Part shown: one piece after another, positions 42,039 to 50,780 of the stretch
Layout: the number at the start of each line of letters is the position of its first letter
Numbering within the stretch: the stretch's first letter is position 1
Origin: Streptomyces oryzae
GTDB taxonomy: Bacteria; Actinomycetota; Actinomycetes; Streptomycetales; Streptomycetaceae
Assembly (NCBI RefSeq): GCF_017676365.1
Contig: NZ_JADKMA010000018.1
Span: 1-59,084 of the forward strand
DNA: 59,084 bases
Direction of reading: 5' to 3'
Position numbers and translations under genes: made by a program
Notes under the pieces: generated by a model
Told to the model about the DNA's origin: nothing
What the model saw: the letters and a program-made list of their open reading frames with translations, nothing else
Databases searched by the model: none

Positions 42039-43511
42039 TTACGGACGGACCTCCCCGCGGTCGCCGCCCCAGCGGGTGTGGAACGTGCCCTCCCGGTCGG
42101 CGCGCTGATACGTATGGGCGCCGAAATAGTCCCGCTGGGCCTGCGTGAGGGCGGCGGGGAGCCGGTCGGCCCGCAGTCCGTCGTAGTAGGCGAGCGCCCC
42201 CGAGATGCCCGGTGCCGGCACCCCGTGCCGAGCCGCCGTGGCGACGGTCTCCCGCCATGCCCCCTGCGCCCGGCCCAGCTCCCCGGCGAACTCCGGATCG
42301 GCCAGCAGCGTGGGCAGTCCGGGGCGCTCGGCGAAGGCCGCACGGATGCGGTCGAGGAACGCTGCCCGGATGATGCACCCCGCCCGCCAGATGGCGGCGA
42401 CGGACGACAGATCGATGCCCCAGCCGTACTCCCTGCTCCCGGCGCGGATCATGTCCCAGCCCTGCGCATAGGAGATGACCTTCGCGGCGTACAGCGACTG
42501 TTCCACCTGCTCGGCGAAGCGTGCCCGCTCGGCCTCCGGCAACCGCGCCGTCCCGGTGCTCCCGGCGCCGCCGTCCCCGCCCGGGTGCGGGCCGGGGAGG
42601 GAGGCGGCGGCCTCGCGCAGGTCGGTGCGGCCGGACTGCGAGCGGGCGAAGACCGCCTGCGCGATGCCCGGCACCGGGACCCCCAGGTCCAGTGCCGTCT
42701 GTACGGTCCAGCGGCCGGTGCCCTTCTGCTCGGCCCGGTCGGCCACGATGTCGACGAACGGCCGGCCGGTGTCCGCGTCGGTGTGGGTGAGGACCTGAGC
42801 GGTGATCTCGATGAGGTAGGAGTCCAGCCGGCCCTCGTTCCAGCCGCGGAAGACCTCCGCGATCTCGGCGGGCGTCAGCCCGGCGACCTTCCGCAGCAGG
42901 TCGTACGCTTCCGCGATCAGCTGCATGTCCGCGTACTCGATGCCGTTGTGGACCATCTTGACGAAGTGGCCGGCACCGTCGGGACCCATGTGCGCGGCAC
43001 ACGGCGCACCGTCCGGGGCGCGGGCCGCGATCCGCTCCAGCAGCGGGCCCAGCGCCTCGTACGACTCGGCCGAGCCGCCCGGCATGATGCTCGGGCCCAG
43101 CAGGGCACCCTCCTCGCCGCCGGAGATCCCCGTGCCGACGAAGTGGATGCCGCGCTCGCGCAGCGCGGCCTCGCGGCGGCGGGTGTCCTCGAAGTGCGCG
43201 TTGCCGCCGTCGACGATGACATCGCCGGGCTCCACCAGCTCGGCGAACTCCTCGAGCACCGCGTCCGTCGGCCCGCCCGCCTTCACCATCACCACCAGAC
43301 AGCGTGGCCGCTCCAGCGCCGCCACGAACTCGGGGGCCGTGGTGGCCGGCACGAAGTCGCCCTCGTGGCCGAACTGTTCCACCAGCTCCCTGGTCCGTGC
43401 CTCGGTGCGGTTGTGCAGCGCGACGGTGAAGCCGTTGCGGGCGAAATTACGGGCGAGGTTGCGTCCCATGACGGCCAAGCCGGTGACACCGATCTGCGCC
43501 GAAGCTGTCAT
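42039..43511 (-). CDS. gnd: 6-phosphogluconate dehydrogenase, decarboxylating
   Basis: This 490-residue enzyme oxidises 6-phosphogluconate to ribulose 5-phosphate and NADPH. N-terminal nucleotide-binding GVTGLAVMGRNLA. Substrate and catalytic motifs: VDGGNAHFEDT, GTGISGGEEGALLGPSIMPG, HFVKMVHNGIEYADMQ and ADRAEQKGTGRWT. The long all-helical C-terminal domain is complete. A Gly/Ala-rich insertion (GPHPGGDGGAGST) lies between residues about 310 and 335. The ATG at 43511 has GGGAGGA. Confidence 0.97.
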   Translation of the reverse strand: MTASAQIGVTGLAVMGRNLARNFARNGFTVALHNRTEARTRELVEQFGHEGDFVPATTAPEFVAALERPRCLVVMVKAGGPTDAVLEEFAELVEPGDVIVDGGNAHFEDTRRREAALRERGIHFVGTGISGGEEGALLGPSIMPGGSAESYEALGPLLERIAARAPDGAPCAAHMGPDGAGHFVKMVHNGIEYADMQLIAEAYDLLRKVAGLTPAEIAEVFRGWNEGRLDSYLIEITAQVLTHTDADTGRPFVDIVADRAEQKGTGRWTVQTALDLGVPVPGIAQAVFARSQSGRTDLREAAASLPGPHPGGDGGAGSTGTARLPEAERARFAEQVEQSLYAAKVISYAQGWDMIRAGSREYGWGIDLSSVAAIWRAGCIIRAAFLDRIRAAFAERPGLPTLLADPEFAGELGRAQGAWRETVATAARHGVPAPGISGALAYYDGLRADRLPAALTQAQRDYFGAHTYQRADREGTFHTRWGGDRGEVRP

Positions 43512-43670
43512 GATCCTCCCTTTCGGACGTGCCGGGCTTCCCGGCCGGAGCCCTGCGGGGCCCCTTCCGTGGGTCCGGGCACGGCTGCCCTGTCGATCGT
43601 CTCCTGACACGCACCGGGCCGCTCGCCGTCCCGACGCGCCCGGGCTCCGGGGCGCCGGGTGAGTGCGGGT

Positions 43671-45461
43671 TCACTTGGCGTCGGCGTAGCACTCCACGAC
43701 GGCCGTGGTGAAGGTGAACCGTACGGGCGTCGGTCCGAACGCGGCGACGGCTGCCTGCTCGCCCGCCGCGGTGATGGCTTCCCGCACCTCGTCCGCCTCC
43801 TCGGCGGGGCAGTGCACGATGACCTCGTCGTGCTGGAAGAACACCAGTTCGGCTGCGAGGTGCGCGAGCCGCTGCCGCAGCGCGGCCAGCATCAGCACCG
43901 CCCAGTCGGCCGCACTGCCCTGGACCACGAAGTTCCTGGTGAAACGCCCCCGCGCCCGCGCGGCCCCCGCCCCGCCGCCGGCCGCGCCCGCCGTGCCGTC
44001 CTGGTCGCCGTTGGTGCCGAGGCCCTCACCGGCCTCGGGGCCTGTGCCGCCCGCGTCCTCCCCGCTGCCGCCGTCCCGGCCCAGCGGAGGGCAGGTGCGG
44101 CCCAGGTGCGTACGGACCAGGCGGCTCTCCTCGCCCGCGCGGGCCGCCTCGTCCACATATGCGACGGCAGCGGGGAACCGTCTTCGCAGCGCGGCCAGGT
44201 TCTTCAGTCCGTCGCCGCTGGTCTGGCCGTAGATCGCGCCGAGCAGCGCCAGCTTGGCCTGGGCGCGGTCGCCGGAGAACGCCCGCTCCGAGAGCGCGGT
44301 GTAAAGGTCCTGTTCGCCGCTCGCCACTGCCATCAGGCCCGGGTCCCGGGAGACGGCCGCCAGCACCCGCGGCTCCATCTGGTCGGCGTCCGCCACCACC
44401 AGCCGCCAGCCCGGATCGGCCACCACCGCCCGCCGCACCACCTTCGGGATCTGCAGGGCACCGCCCCCGTTGGTCGTCCATCGCCCGGAGGCCGCACCGC
44501 CGGGCACGTACTCGGCGCGGAAGCGCCCGTCCCGCACCCAGGAGCGCAGCCAGCTCCAGCCGTGCGCGGTGTAGAGCCGATACAGCTTCTTGTAGCGCAG
44601 CAGCGGCTCGACGGCCGGGTGGTCCACCTTCCGCAGCTCCCAGGCCCGCGTGGAGCTCAGCCGGATTCCCGCGCGGGCGAACGCCTGCAGCACGTCCGCT
44701 GCCAGGTCGGGCCGCACCCGCGCGCCGGGCCCGAACGCGTGCGAGATCTCCTCCTCCAGCTCCACGAGCCGCCTGGGCAGGCCGCTGCCCGCATACCGCT
44801 CGCCCAGCAGTTCGTCCAGCAGCTCGCGGTGGATCTCCGCGCTCCACGGCACCCCGGCGTGCGTCATCTCCCCGGCCACCAGCGTGCCCGCCGACTCCCC
44901 GGCCAGCAGCAGTCGCATCCGGTCGGGATGCTCGGCCCGCGCCGTGCGGTCGAGCTGTGCCGCGTAGACCTCCAGCAGCGCGTCCAGCGGGTCGACCCCG
45001 TCCGGCAGCGGCACCGGACCGGTCTCGAACAGCGAGGGCTGCGGATCCGTCTCCCGCGGGGCCGGCGCCTGGTCCGGGGGGACCGGCCGCCCGTGCAGCC
45101 GGGCCCAGGCGGCGGGGAGGGAGCGCGGCCCGCCCGCTTGTCCCTCGTGGCCCAGCAGCAGGGCCTCTGCCGCCTCGACGTCATAGCACCGCTCGGCCCG
45201 CACCCCGGCCGCCAGCAGCGCGGGCTGCACCTGCGACGTGGCACGCCACACCCAGCGCACCGCCCCGGGCCGTGCCCGTACGGCAGCCGCCGCCGACTCC
45301 TCCGTACGCACCGGGCCGGCAGCCCGGCCCCGTGCGTCCAGCGGGCACACCCGCACCCGGCCACCGTCCGCCGGGACCAGCGCCCACCGGCCCCCGGAAG
45401 GAGCCCTGCGGCCGGCGCCGGGCGCCTCCGGGGCGGTGTGCGGAACCCCCGTCTCTCCCAT
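43671..45461 (-). CDS. PolA-family bifunctional 3'-5' exonuclease/DNA polymerase-like protein
   Basis: This 596-residue family A polymerase-like protein is of the short actinobacterial type and lacks the 5' nuclease domain. Polymerase motif A reads VADADQMEPRVLA (usual DYSQIELR), motif B QAKLALLGAIYGQTSG and motif C QHDEVIVHCP. The catalytic Asp residues are kept. A glycine-rich insertion (GGSGEDAGGTGPEAGEG) lies between B and C. The N-terminal third resembles a degenerate exonuclease fold. ATG 45461 is used; a GTG at 45485 is possible. It is likely a secondary repair polymerase. Confidence 0.85.
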   Translation of the reverse strand: MGETGVPHTAPEAPGAGRRAPSGGRWALVPADGGRVRVCPLDARGRAAGPVRTEESAAAAVRARPGAVRWVWRATSQVQPALLAAGVRAERCYDVEAAEALLLGHEGQAGGPRSLPAAWARLHGRPVPPDQAPAPRETDPQPSLFETGPVPLPDGVDPLDALLEVYAAQLDRTARAEHPDRMRLLLAGESAGTLVAGEMTHAGVPWSAEIHRELLDELLGERYAGSGLPRRLVELEEEISHAFGPGARVRPDLAADVLQAFARAGIRLSSTRAWELRKVDHPAVEPLLRYKKLYRLYTAHGWSWLRSWVRDGRFRAEYVPGGAASGRWTTNGGGALQIPKVVRRAVVADPGWRLVVADADQMEPRVLAAVSRDPGLMAVASGEQDLYTALSERAFSGDRAQAKLALLGAIYGQTSGDGLKNLAALRRRFPAAVAYVDEAARAGEESRLVRTHLGRTCPPLGRDGGSGEDAGGTGPEAGEGLGTNGDQDGTAGAAGGGAGAARARGRFTRNFVVQGSAADWAVLMLAALRQRLAHLAAELVFFQHDEVIVHCPAEEADEVREAITAAGEQAAVAAFGPTPVRFTFTTAVVECYADAK

Positions 45462-45540
45462 GTTCCGGAGTCTCTCAGCCGCCACTGACAGTGCCCCGGG
45501 CCGCGAACCGCATATCTCCCGCCTTTCTGGACACTCGTCA

Positions 45541-45560
45541 CCGGAAGGGCGTCCTTCCGG
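45541..45560. other. Perfect inverted repeat just upstream of the GlsB-type gene
   Basis: CCGGAAGG-GCGT-CCTTCCGG is a stem of eight pairs with a four-base loop, ending 14 bases before the start codon. It could be an operator or a translational hairpin in the leader. Confidence 0.45.
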
Positions 45561-45574
45561 CTGAGAGGGAAACC

Positions 45575-45850
45575 ATGGAGATTTCGGGTCTCATCAGCGC
45601 GCTCGTGGTCGGCGTCGTCATCGGTGCGCTCGGCCGGCTGGTGCTGCCGGGCCGGCAGCAGGTGGGTCTGCTGTGGACGATCGTGGTCGGCATCGTCGCG
45701 GCGCTCATCGGCACCGGGATCGCCGGTGCCGTCGGTGTCGCGGACACCAGGGGGTTCGACTGGATCGAGCTGATCATCCAGATTGCTCTCGCGGCGGTCG
45801 GCGTCAGCGCGCTGGAACGGGCCCGTGCGGGGGGAAAGGTTCGACGGTAG
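45575..45850 (+). CDS. GlsB/YeaQ/YmgE-family small membrane protein
   Basis: This 91-residue protein has three hydrophobic helices (LISALVVGVVIGALGRLVL, GLLWTIVVGIVAALIGTGIAG, IELIIQIALAAVGVSAL). It carries the Gly-rich spacing typical of this transglycosylase-associated/stress membrane family. The ATG at 45575 has GAGGGA upstream. The family is linked to acid or envelope stress; the molecular activity is unknown. Confidence 0.85.
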   Translation: MEISGLISALVVGVVIGALGRLVLPGRQQVGLLWTIVVGIVAALIGTGIAGAVGVADTRGFDWIELIIQIALAAVGVSALERARAGGKVRR

Positions 45851-45916
45851 GGGGTGCCCGGCGAGGTTGTGCCGGAGAGGGGTGCCCCTGGGGGTTGTTT
45901 GCGGTCTGCGGGCGTT

Positions 45917-45962
45917 CTGTGGTCGCTCGCGCAGTTCCCCGCGCCCCTTCGGGGCGCGTCTT
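45917..45962. repeat. Streptomyces interspersed intergenic repeat, copy 1
   Basis: Read on the minus strand it contains GGGGCGCGGGGAACTGCGCG followed by AGCGACCAC. This matches closely the copy at 55253-55284. It ends in a hairpin (CGCGCCCC/GGGGCGCG, 45939-45957). Short elements with this core are scattered between genes in many Streptomyces chromosomes. Confidence 0.7.
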
Positions 45963-45970
45963 CCACAGAC

Positions 45971-46003
45971 GTAGGGCCCCGCGGCTCCGCCGCGAGGCCC
46001 TAC
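45971..46003. terminator. Hairpin between convergent GlsB and chitinase genes
   Basis: GTAGGGCC pairs with GGCCCTAC, with an inner stem CGCGGC/GCCGCG and a three-base loop. It lies nine bases past the chitinase stop and can end transcription from both sides. Confidence 0.7.
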
Positions 46004-46011
46004 AGATCGTG

Positions 46012-47268
46012 CTACCGGATGGACTTGATCAGTTCTCCGTCCGGGGTGTCACCGCTGAGCTCCCAGAAGAAGGTGCCGCCGAGGCCCTGTTCGGCGGCCC
46101 AGTCGCTCTTGGTGCCGACGGTCTCCGGGGTGTCGTAGCTCCACCACTGGTCGCCGCAGTGCGCGTAGGCGGTGCCGGCGACCTTGCCGGTGGCCGGGCA
46201 GCGCTCCTTGAGGACCTTGTAGTCCTCGATGCCCTGCTCGTACTTGCCGGGTGCCGGACCGGACGCGGTACCGCCGGGTTCGGCCTTGCTCACCCCGCTC
46301 CAGCCGCGGCCGTAGAAGCCCATACCGAGCAGCATCTTGTTCATGGGGACGCCCATCAGCATGAGCTTGGCGATGCTCGCCTTGGTGTTGAAGAGCTCCT
46401 TGGGGATGCCGTCGTACGTGGTCAGCGGTGAGTGCGGGGCTGTGGGCCCCTTCGCGTCCCAGGCGCCGAAGTAGTCGTACGTCATCGGCAGATACCAGTC
46501 GACGTACTGTGCGGCCGCCTTGTAGTCGGTGGCATCCATCTTCCCGTCCTTGGACGCGTCAGCGGTGATCGCCGCGGTCACCAGCTTGTCGCCGAACTTG
46601 CCCCGCAGCGCCTTCAGTACCTTCGCGAAGGCGTCCCTGCCGCTGGTGTCACAGCTCAGACCGCAGGCGTTGGGGTACTCCCAGTCGATGTCTATGCCGT
46701 CGAACAGCCCCTTCCAGCGGGAGTCGTTGAGCAGGTTGTAGCAGGACTCGGCGAACGCTTCCGGGTTCTTGGCGGCCTCGCCGAAGCCGCCGGACCAGGT
46801 CCAGCCGCCGAACGACCACAGCACCTTCAGGTTCGGGTGCTTCTCCTTGAGCTTCAGCAGCTGATTGAAGTTGCCGCGCAGCGGCTGGTCCCAGGTGTCG
46901 GCCTTGCCGTCCACGCTCTGGTCGGCGCTGTATGCCTTCTCGTAGTCGGCATAGCTGTCGCCGACGGTGCACTTGCCGCCCTGGACGTTGCCGAAGGCGT
47001 AGTTGATGTGGGTGAGTTTGTCGGCCGAGCCCGAGGTCTCGATGTTCTTGACGTGGTAATTGCGCTGGTAGACGCCCCAGTTGGTGAAGTAGCCGACTGT
47101 CTTGCCCGCCACTGTCGACTTCGCGGCCGGCCGCTTCTCGGTGCCGGCCGACGCGTTGGTCGCGAGCAAGGTCGCGGCAAGGGCTGCCGCGCACAGTGCG
47201 CTGACGAGGGCGATGAGTCCGCGGCGTCTGCCGGGGAGGAAACGGGGTCTGCTGTCCGATCCGAGCAT
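46012..47268 (-). CDS. chiD: Secreted family 18 chitinase
   Basis: This 418-residue exported chitinase has a signal peptide (RRRGLIALVSALCAAALAATLL, cited in part; cleavage near NASA). One GH18 catalytic domain follows, beginning KTVGYFTNWGVYQRNY. It has SFGGWTWSGGFGEA and the DxxDxDxE motif GIDIDWEYPN with the catalytic acid E197. MGFYGRGWSG and the late FWELSGDT follow. No carbohydrate-binding module is present. The ATG at 47268 has GAGGTG. Position beside the acyl-CoA dehydrogenase matches chiD of S. coelicolor from memory. DasR-like operators lie upstream. Confidence 0.93.
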   Translation of the reverse strand: MLGSDSRPRFLPGRRRGLIALVSALCAAALAATLLATNASAGTEKRPAAKSTVAGKTVGYFTNWGVYQRNYHVKNIETSGSADKLTHINYAFGNVQGGKCTVGDSYADYEKAYSADQSVDGKADTWDQPLRGNFNQLLKLKEKHPNLKVLWSFGGWTWSGGFGEAAKNPEAFAESCYNLLNDSRWKGLFDGIDIDWEYPNACGLSCDTSGRDAFAKVLKALRGKFGDKLVTAAITADASKDGKMDATDYKAAAQYVDWYLPMTYDYFGAWDAKGPTAPHSPLTTYDGIPKELFNTKASIAKLMLMGVPMNKMLLGMGFYGRGWSGVSKAEPGGTASGPAPGKYEQGIEDYKVLKERCPATGKVAGTAYAHCGDQWWSYDTPETVGTKSDWAAEQGLGGTFFWELSGDTPDGELIKSIR

Positions 47269-47329
47269 GGTCACCTCGCGTGTGGGGTGCGGGGGGTGTG
47301 GTGCCGGTCGTATGTCCGGGGAATGTAGG

Positions 47330-47341
47330 AGGACTAGACCA
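47330..47341. promoter_or_regulatory. DasR-like operator 1 upstream of chitinase
   Basis: The minus strand reads TGGTCTAGTCCT against the DasR (GlcNAc-responsive GntR repressor) consensus TGGTCTAGACCA: ten of twelve match. It lies 62 bases before the start codon. Confidence 0.6.
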
Positions 47342-47350
47342 GTACGTCAA

Positions 47351-47362
47351 TGGTTCGTACCA
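47351..47362. promoter_or_regulatory. DasR-like operator 2 upstream of chitinase
   Basis: TGGTTCGTACCA keeps the palindromic TGGT/ACCA arms of the DasR consensus. It begins exactly 21 bases (two helical turns) after operator 1. Paired 12-base sites are typical of Streptomyces chitinase promoters. Confidence 0.55.
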
Positions 47363-47400
47363 ATCTGGTTTCTCGCCGGCGCCGCCCCCAGAAACGGCCA

Positions 47401-47444
47401 CGATCACCGTTCGGTTCAGCTCCGATCACCGTTCGGTTCAGCTC
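47401..47444. repeat. Perfect 22-base tandem duplication
   Basis: The unit CGATCACCGTTCGGTTCAGC-TC occurs twice head to tail without a mismatch. It lies in the 388-base space between the divergent chitinase and acyl-CoA dehydrogenase genes. That space otherwise contains only the two DasR-like sites and presumed promoters. Confidence 0.8.
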
Positions 47445-47656
47445 CGCGCTCGGTCCCGTACGCCGGTGACGCGCGGCCCGCGATCGGGCATACTCCAACT
47501 CGCCGCAGCCGCTGGTCAGCCGCCCTCGCGACCCGACGGTGCAGTATCACGGCAGGGGCAGCGGCACCCCCGGTCCGCCCATGGGCCGGTGTCCCTCGGC
47601 GACCCGCCACACCCCGGCGCCGTCGCCGCAGTTCCTGACCCGAAGGAGAGCGCGCC

Positions 47657-48832
47657 ATGCCCAAGGACGGTCCGCAGCCGGTGGAACGTGAACTGCCCAC
47701 GGACGAGGCACGCGACCTGCTGGCCCTCGTCCGCGACCTGGTGCAGCGGGAGATCAAGCCGGTGGCGGCCGAGCAGGAGGCCGCGGGCGTCTTTCCCCGC
47801 GAGACCTTCCGGCTGCTCTCCGAGGCGGGGCTTCTCGGCCTGCCCTACCCGGAGGAGTACGGCGGTGGGGGCCAGCCCTATCAGGTGTACCTCCAGGTGC
47901 TGGAGGAGCTGGCCGCGGCCCGCCTCACCGTGGGGCTCGGCACCAGCGTGCACTCCCTCGCCTGCCACGGGCTGGCCCACTTCGGCAGCAAGGAACAGCG
48001 CACCGAATGGCTGCCCGGCATGCTCGGGGGCGGGCTGCTCGGCGCCTACTGCCTCTCCGAGCCCTCCTCCGGCTCCGACGCGGCCTCACTGCGCACCCGG
48101 GCCGTCCGGGACGGGGAGGAGTGGGTGCTGAACGGAACCAAGGCGTGGACCACCCACGGGGGCGTCGCCGACTTCTACACCGTCCTGGCCCGCACCGGCG
48201 AGGAGGGGCCCTGCGGCATCACCGCGTTCCTCGTCCCGGCCGACGCCGAAGGGCTGAGCGCCGCCGCACCCGAGCACAAGATGGGCCTCAACGGCTCACC
48301 CACAGCGCAGGTCCACTTCGACGGGGTGCGGGTGCCCGAGGCCCGCCGGCTCGGCGACGAGGGCCAGGGCTTCACCGTCGCCCTCTCCTCGCTCGACTCG
48401 GGCCGCCTGGGCATCGCGGCCTGCGCCGTCGGCGTAGCGCAGGCCGCGCTGGACGAGGCGCTGGCCTACACGGCGGAGCGCGAGCAGTTCGGCCGCCCGC
48501 TCGCGGACTTCCAGGGGCTGCGCTTCATGCTCGCCGACATGGCCACCCAGATCGAGGCCGGGCGTGCCCTGTATCTGGCCGCCGCGCGGCGGCGCGACGC
48601 GGGGCAGCCGTTCGCCCGGCAGGCGGCGATGGCCAAGCTCTTCTGCACCGACGCCGCCATGCGCGTCACCACCGACGCGGTGCAGCTGCTGGGCGGGTAC
48701 GGCTACACGGTGGACTTCCCCGTCGAGCGGTACATGCGCGAGGCCAAGGTCCTCCAGATCGTCGAGGGCACCAACCAGATCCAGCGCATGGTGGTCGCCC
48801 GGCATCTGGCGGGCCCCGAGAGCAAGGGCTGA
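47657..48832 (+). CDS. Acyl-CoA dehydrogenase
   Basis: This 391-residue FAD enzyme oxidises acyl-CoA thioesters to enoyl-CoA. N-terminal helical domain, then the FAD-binding YCLSEPSSGSDAASL and WVLNGTKAWTTHGG. The C-terminal domain has REQFGRPLADFQGLRFMLADMA and QLLGGYGYTVDFPVERYMREAK (each cited in part). The catalytic Glu is in IVEGTNQIQR. Typical length. ATG with GAAGGAG upstream. The chain-length preference is unknown, and no beta-oxidation partners lie nearby. Confidence 0.94.
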   Translation: MPKDGPQPVERELPTDEARDLLALVRDLVQREIKPVAAEQEAAGVFPRETFRLLSEAGLLGLPYPEEYGGGGQPYQVYLQVLEELAAARLTVGLGTSVHSLACHGLAHFGSKEQRTEWLPGMLGGGLLGAYCLSEPSSGSDAASLRTRAVRDGEEWVLNGTKAWTTHGGVADFYTVLARTGEEGPCGITAFLVPADAEGLSAAAPEHKMGLNGSPTAQVHFDGVRVPEARRLGDEGQGFTVALSSLDSGRLGIAACAVGVAQAALDEALAYTAEREQFGRPLADFQGLRFMLADMATQIEAGRALYLAAARRRDAGQPFARQAAMAKLFCTDAAMRVTTDAVQLLGGYGYTVDFPVERYMREAKVLQIVEGTNQIQRMVVARHLAGPESKG

Positions 48833-48960
48833 GCCGGGAGCCGGCGGTGCGCGGCGCGGCGGTCGCGTTCGTGCCGCGTACGCGCACCGGCCACTTGCCC
48901 CTCACCCGGCCGTCCGAGAATCTCCCGGACATCGCGTACGCCCACAGTCGGAGGCGCCAA

Positions 48961-49917
48961 ATGTCCGCAGCCGTACCGCACTTCACCCGCCGCCGTGGCA
49001 TCCGTACCGCCGCGGCGGCGGCCCTCGCGCTGCCCCTCGCAGCGCGCGCCGCGACCGCGCACGCCGCCCCAGCGGACGCCACGAGCGCACAGCCGGCGGC
49101 AGCGCCGTCGGGCGAGCAGCACAGAGCCGGGGAGGCCGCAGCGCTCCGCACGATGACCTTCAACCTGCGCTACGCCTCCGACACCCCGCCCAACAGCTGG
49201 CCCGAGCGCCGGCCCGTCATGCGGGCGCTGCTCCGCCACGAGCGGCCGCATCTGATCGGCACTCAGGAGGGCCTGTACCCGCAGCTGAAGGACATCGCGG
49301 CCGACCTGGGACGGGACCGCTACGACTGGCTCGGCCTGGGCCGCGCGGGCGGCAGCCGGGACGAGTTCATGGCCGTCTTCTACGACGTCCGGCGGCTGCT
49401 GCCGCTCGAGTACGACCACTTCTGGCTCTCCGACCAGCCCGCCCTCATCGGCTCGGCCACCTGGGGCAACACCGTTGTCCGGATGGTCACCTGGGTGCGG
49501 TTCCGCGATCTGGCCACCGGCCGCGAGCTGTACCACCTCAACACCCACCTCGACCACCGGAGCCAGCCCTCGCGGGAGCGGTCCGCTGCGCTGATCACCG
49601 AGCGCCTCGGCGGACTCGACTCCGCGCTCCCGCGCCTGGTGACCGGCGACTTCAACGTCCCGGCGCACGGCAACCCCGTCTACGACACCCTGCTGGCCGA
49701 CGGCAGGCTCACCGACACCTGGGACACCGCCGAGACCCGCAGCAAGCTGTACGGGACCTTCCACGGCTACAAACCGCTGGTTCCGGACGGCGACCGGATC
49801 GACTGGATCCTCGCCTCACCCGGCGTCCGCGTTCTGCGGGCCTCCATCAACACCTTCGAGCGCGACGGCCAGTACCCCAGCGACCACCTGCCGGTCCAGG
49901 CCCTGATCGAGCTGTAA
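48961..49917 (+). CDS. Secreted endonuclease/exonuclease/phosphatase-family enzyme (Tat signal)
   Basis: This 318-residue protein has a twin-arginine-type signal (TRRRGIRTAAAAALALPLAA). The EEP fold follows: TMTFNLRYAS, the metal-binding Glu in GTQEGLYPQ, NTHLDHRSQPSRERSA, TGDFNVPAHGNP, DRIDWILA and the final SDHLPVQA. Secreted members hydrolyse phosphodiesters such as nucleic acids or phospholipid head groups. ATG with CGGAGG upstream. Confidence 0.88.
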   Translation: MSAAVPHFTRRRGIRTAAAAALALPLAARAATAHAAPADATSAQPAAAPSGEQHRAGEAAALRTMTFNLRYASDTPPNSWPERRPVMRALLRHERPHLIGTQEGLYPQLKDIAADLGRDRYDWLGLGRAGGSRDEFMAVFYDVRRLLPLEYDHFWLSDQPALIGSATWGNTVVRMVTWVRFRDLATGRELYHLNTHLDHRSQPSRERSAALITERLGGLDSALPRLVTGDFNVPAHGNPVYDTLLADGRLTDTWDTAETRSKLYGTFHGYKPLVPDGDRIDWILASPGVRVLRASINTFERDGQYPSDHLPVQALIEL

Positions 49918-49941
49918 CCCTCCGACCTCCAGGCCCTGCTC

Positions 49942-50634
49942 TCAGCCGCGGGCGGCGTCCCACACGTCCCGGGACACGTCCGCGCTGAGTGCCACCCGCA
50001 CCAGCCCGGCCGCCAGCGACGCCAGCTGGTCCTTCTTCACCATCCCTGCCAGCTTCTGCGGGGACTTCGGCAGCCCCAGCCGCTCCGCGCCCTGGAGCGC
50101 CTTGTCGTCCAGGTAGGGCTGGTACTCGGACCACACCGCCTGCGCCTCGCGCAGGAAGATCGACACCCCCATGGGGCCGATGCCGGGGACCTCGCGCAGG
50201 CCGCTCTCGACGTCGCCGCTCTTGTGCAGCTTGCGCAGATCGCCGCCCCACCGGTCCAGCACCAGCTCGGCGCCCTTGCCGAGCTGGGTGGCGGTGCGCT
50301 CGTCGTAGCGGCGGTAGCCGCCCTCGCCGAGCGCGTCGACCCGCTGCTGCCAGGTGGCCTCCAGCATCCGTTTCGGGTCCTTCATCCCCGCCTTCACCAG
50401 CGCCCGCGCGCTGGCGACCGCGATGTCCGCGCGAATCCGTGCGCTCAGCAGCAGGGAGAGCACCAGCAGCTGGTAGAGCGGCTGCGGAGTGTCACGCAGC
50501 GTGATGCCCGCTTCCTCCGCGTACGTCGTCCCGTGCCGCTTCAGCAGCTCCCGCACCAGGGCCTGCTGCTGGTCCTGGCGGCCGGCCTGCCTGGTGCCGG
50601 CCGACTTGCTCTTCATGCTCGTTTTCGCAGCCAT
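49942..50634 (-). CDS. HhH-GPD-like DNA glycosylase/endonuclease
   Basis: This 230-residue all-helical protein has a helix-hairpin-helix DNA-binding motif LREVPGIGPMGVSIFLRE near residue 150. The LLSARIRADIAVASARALV region resembles the endonuclease III/MutY fold. No four-cysteine iron-sulfur loop is present. The usual catalytic Asp after the hairpin is not clear, and the Lys expected of bifunctional enzymes cannot be assigned. ATG with GAGGAGG. A base-excision role is plausible but substrate is unknown. Confidence 0.75.
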   Translation of the reverse strand: MAAKTSMKSKSAGTRQAGRQDQQQALVRELLKRHGTTYAEEAGITLRDTPQPLYQLLVLSLLLSARIRADIAVASARALVKAGMKDPKRMLEATWQQRVDALGEGGYRRYDERTATQLGKGAELVLDRWGGDLRKLHKSGDVESGLREVPGIGPMGVSIFLREAQAVWSEYQPYLDDKALQGAERLGLPKSPQKLAGMVKKDQLASLAAGLVRVALSADVSRDVWDAARG

Positions 50635-50780
50635 AACGCCTCCTCGGCACCCGGGTCCCCAGTCGTACGGGAATCCACTCCGGGCCCGTACGGGGGCTAC
50701 CGGTCAGGTGTTCCTCACCGGCGCCCGGCCGAAAACGCGCACCACGATCCGTCACCACGGTGCCGTGCGGCTCGCACCGC

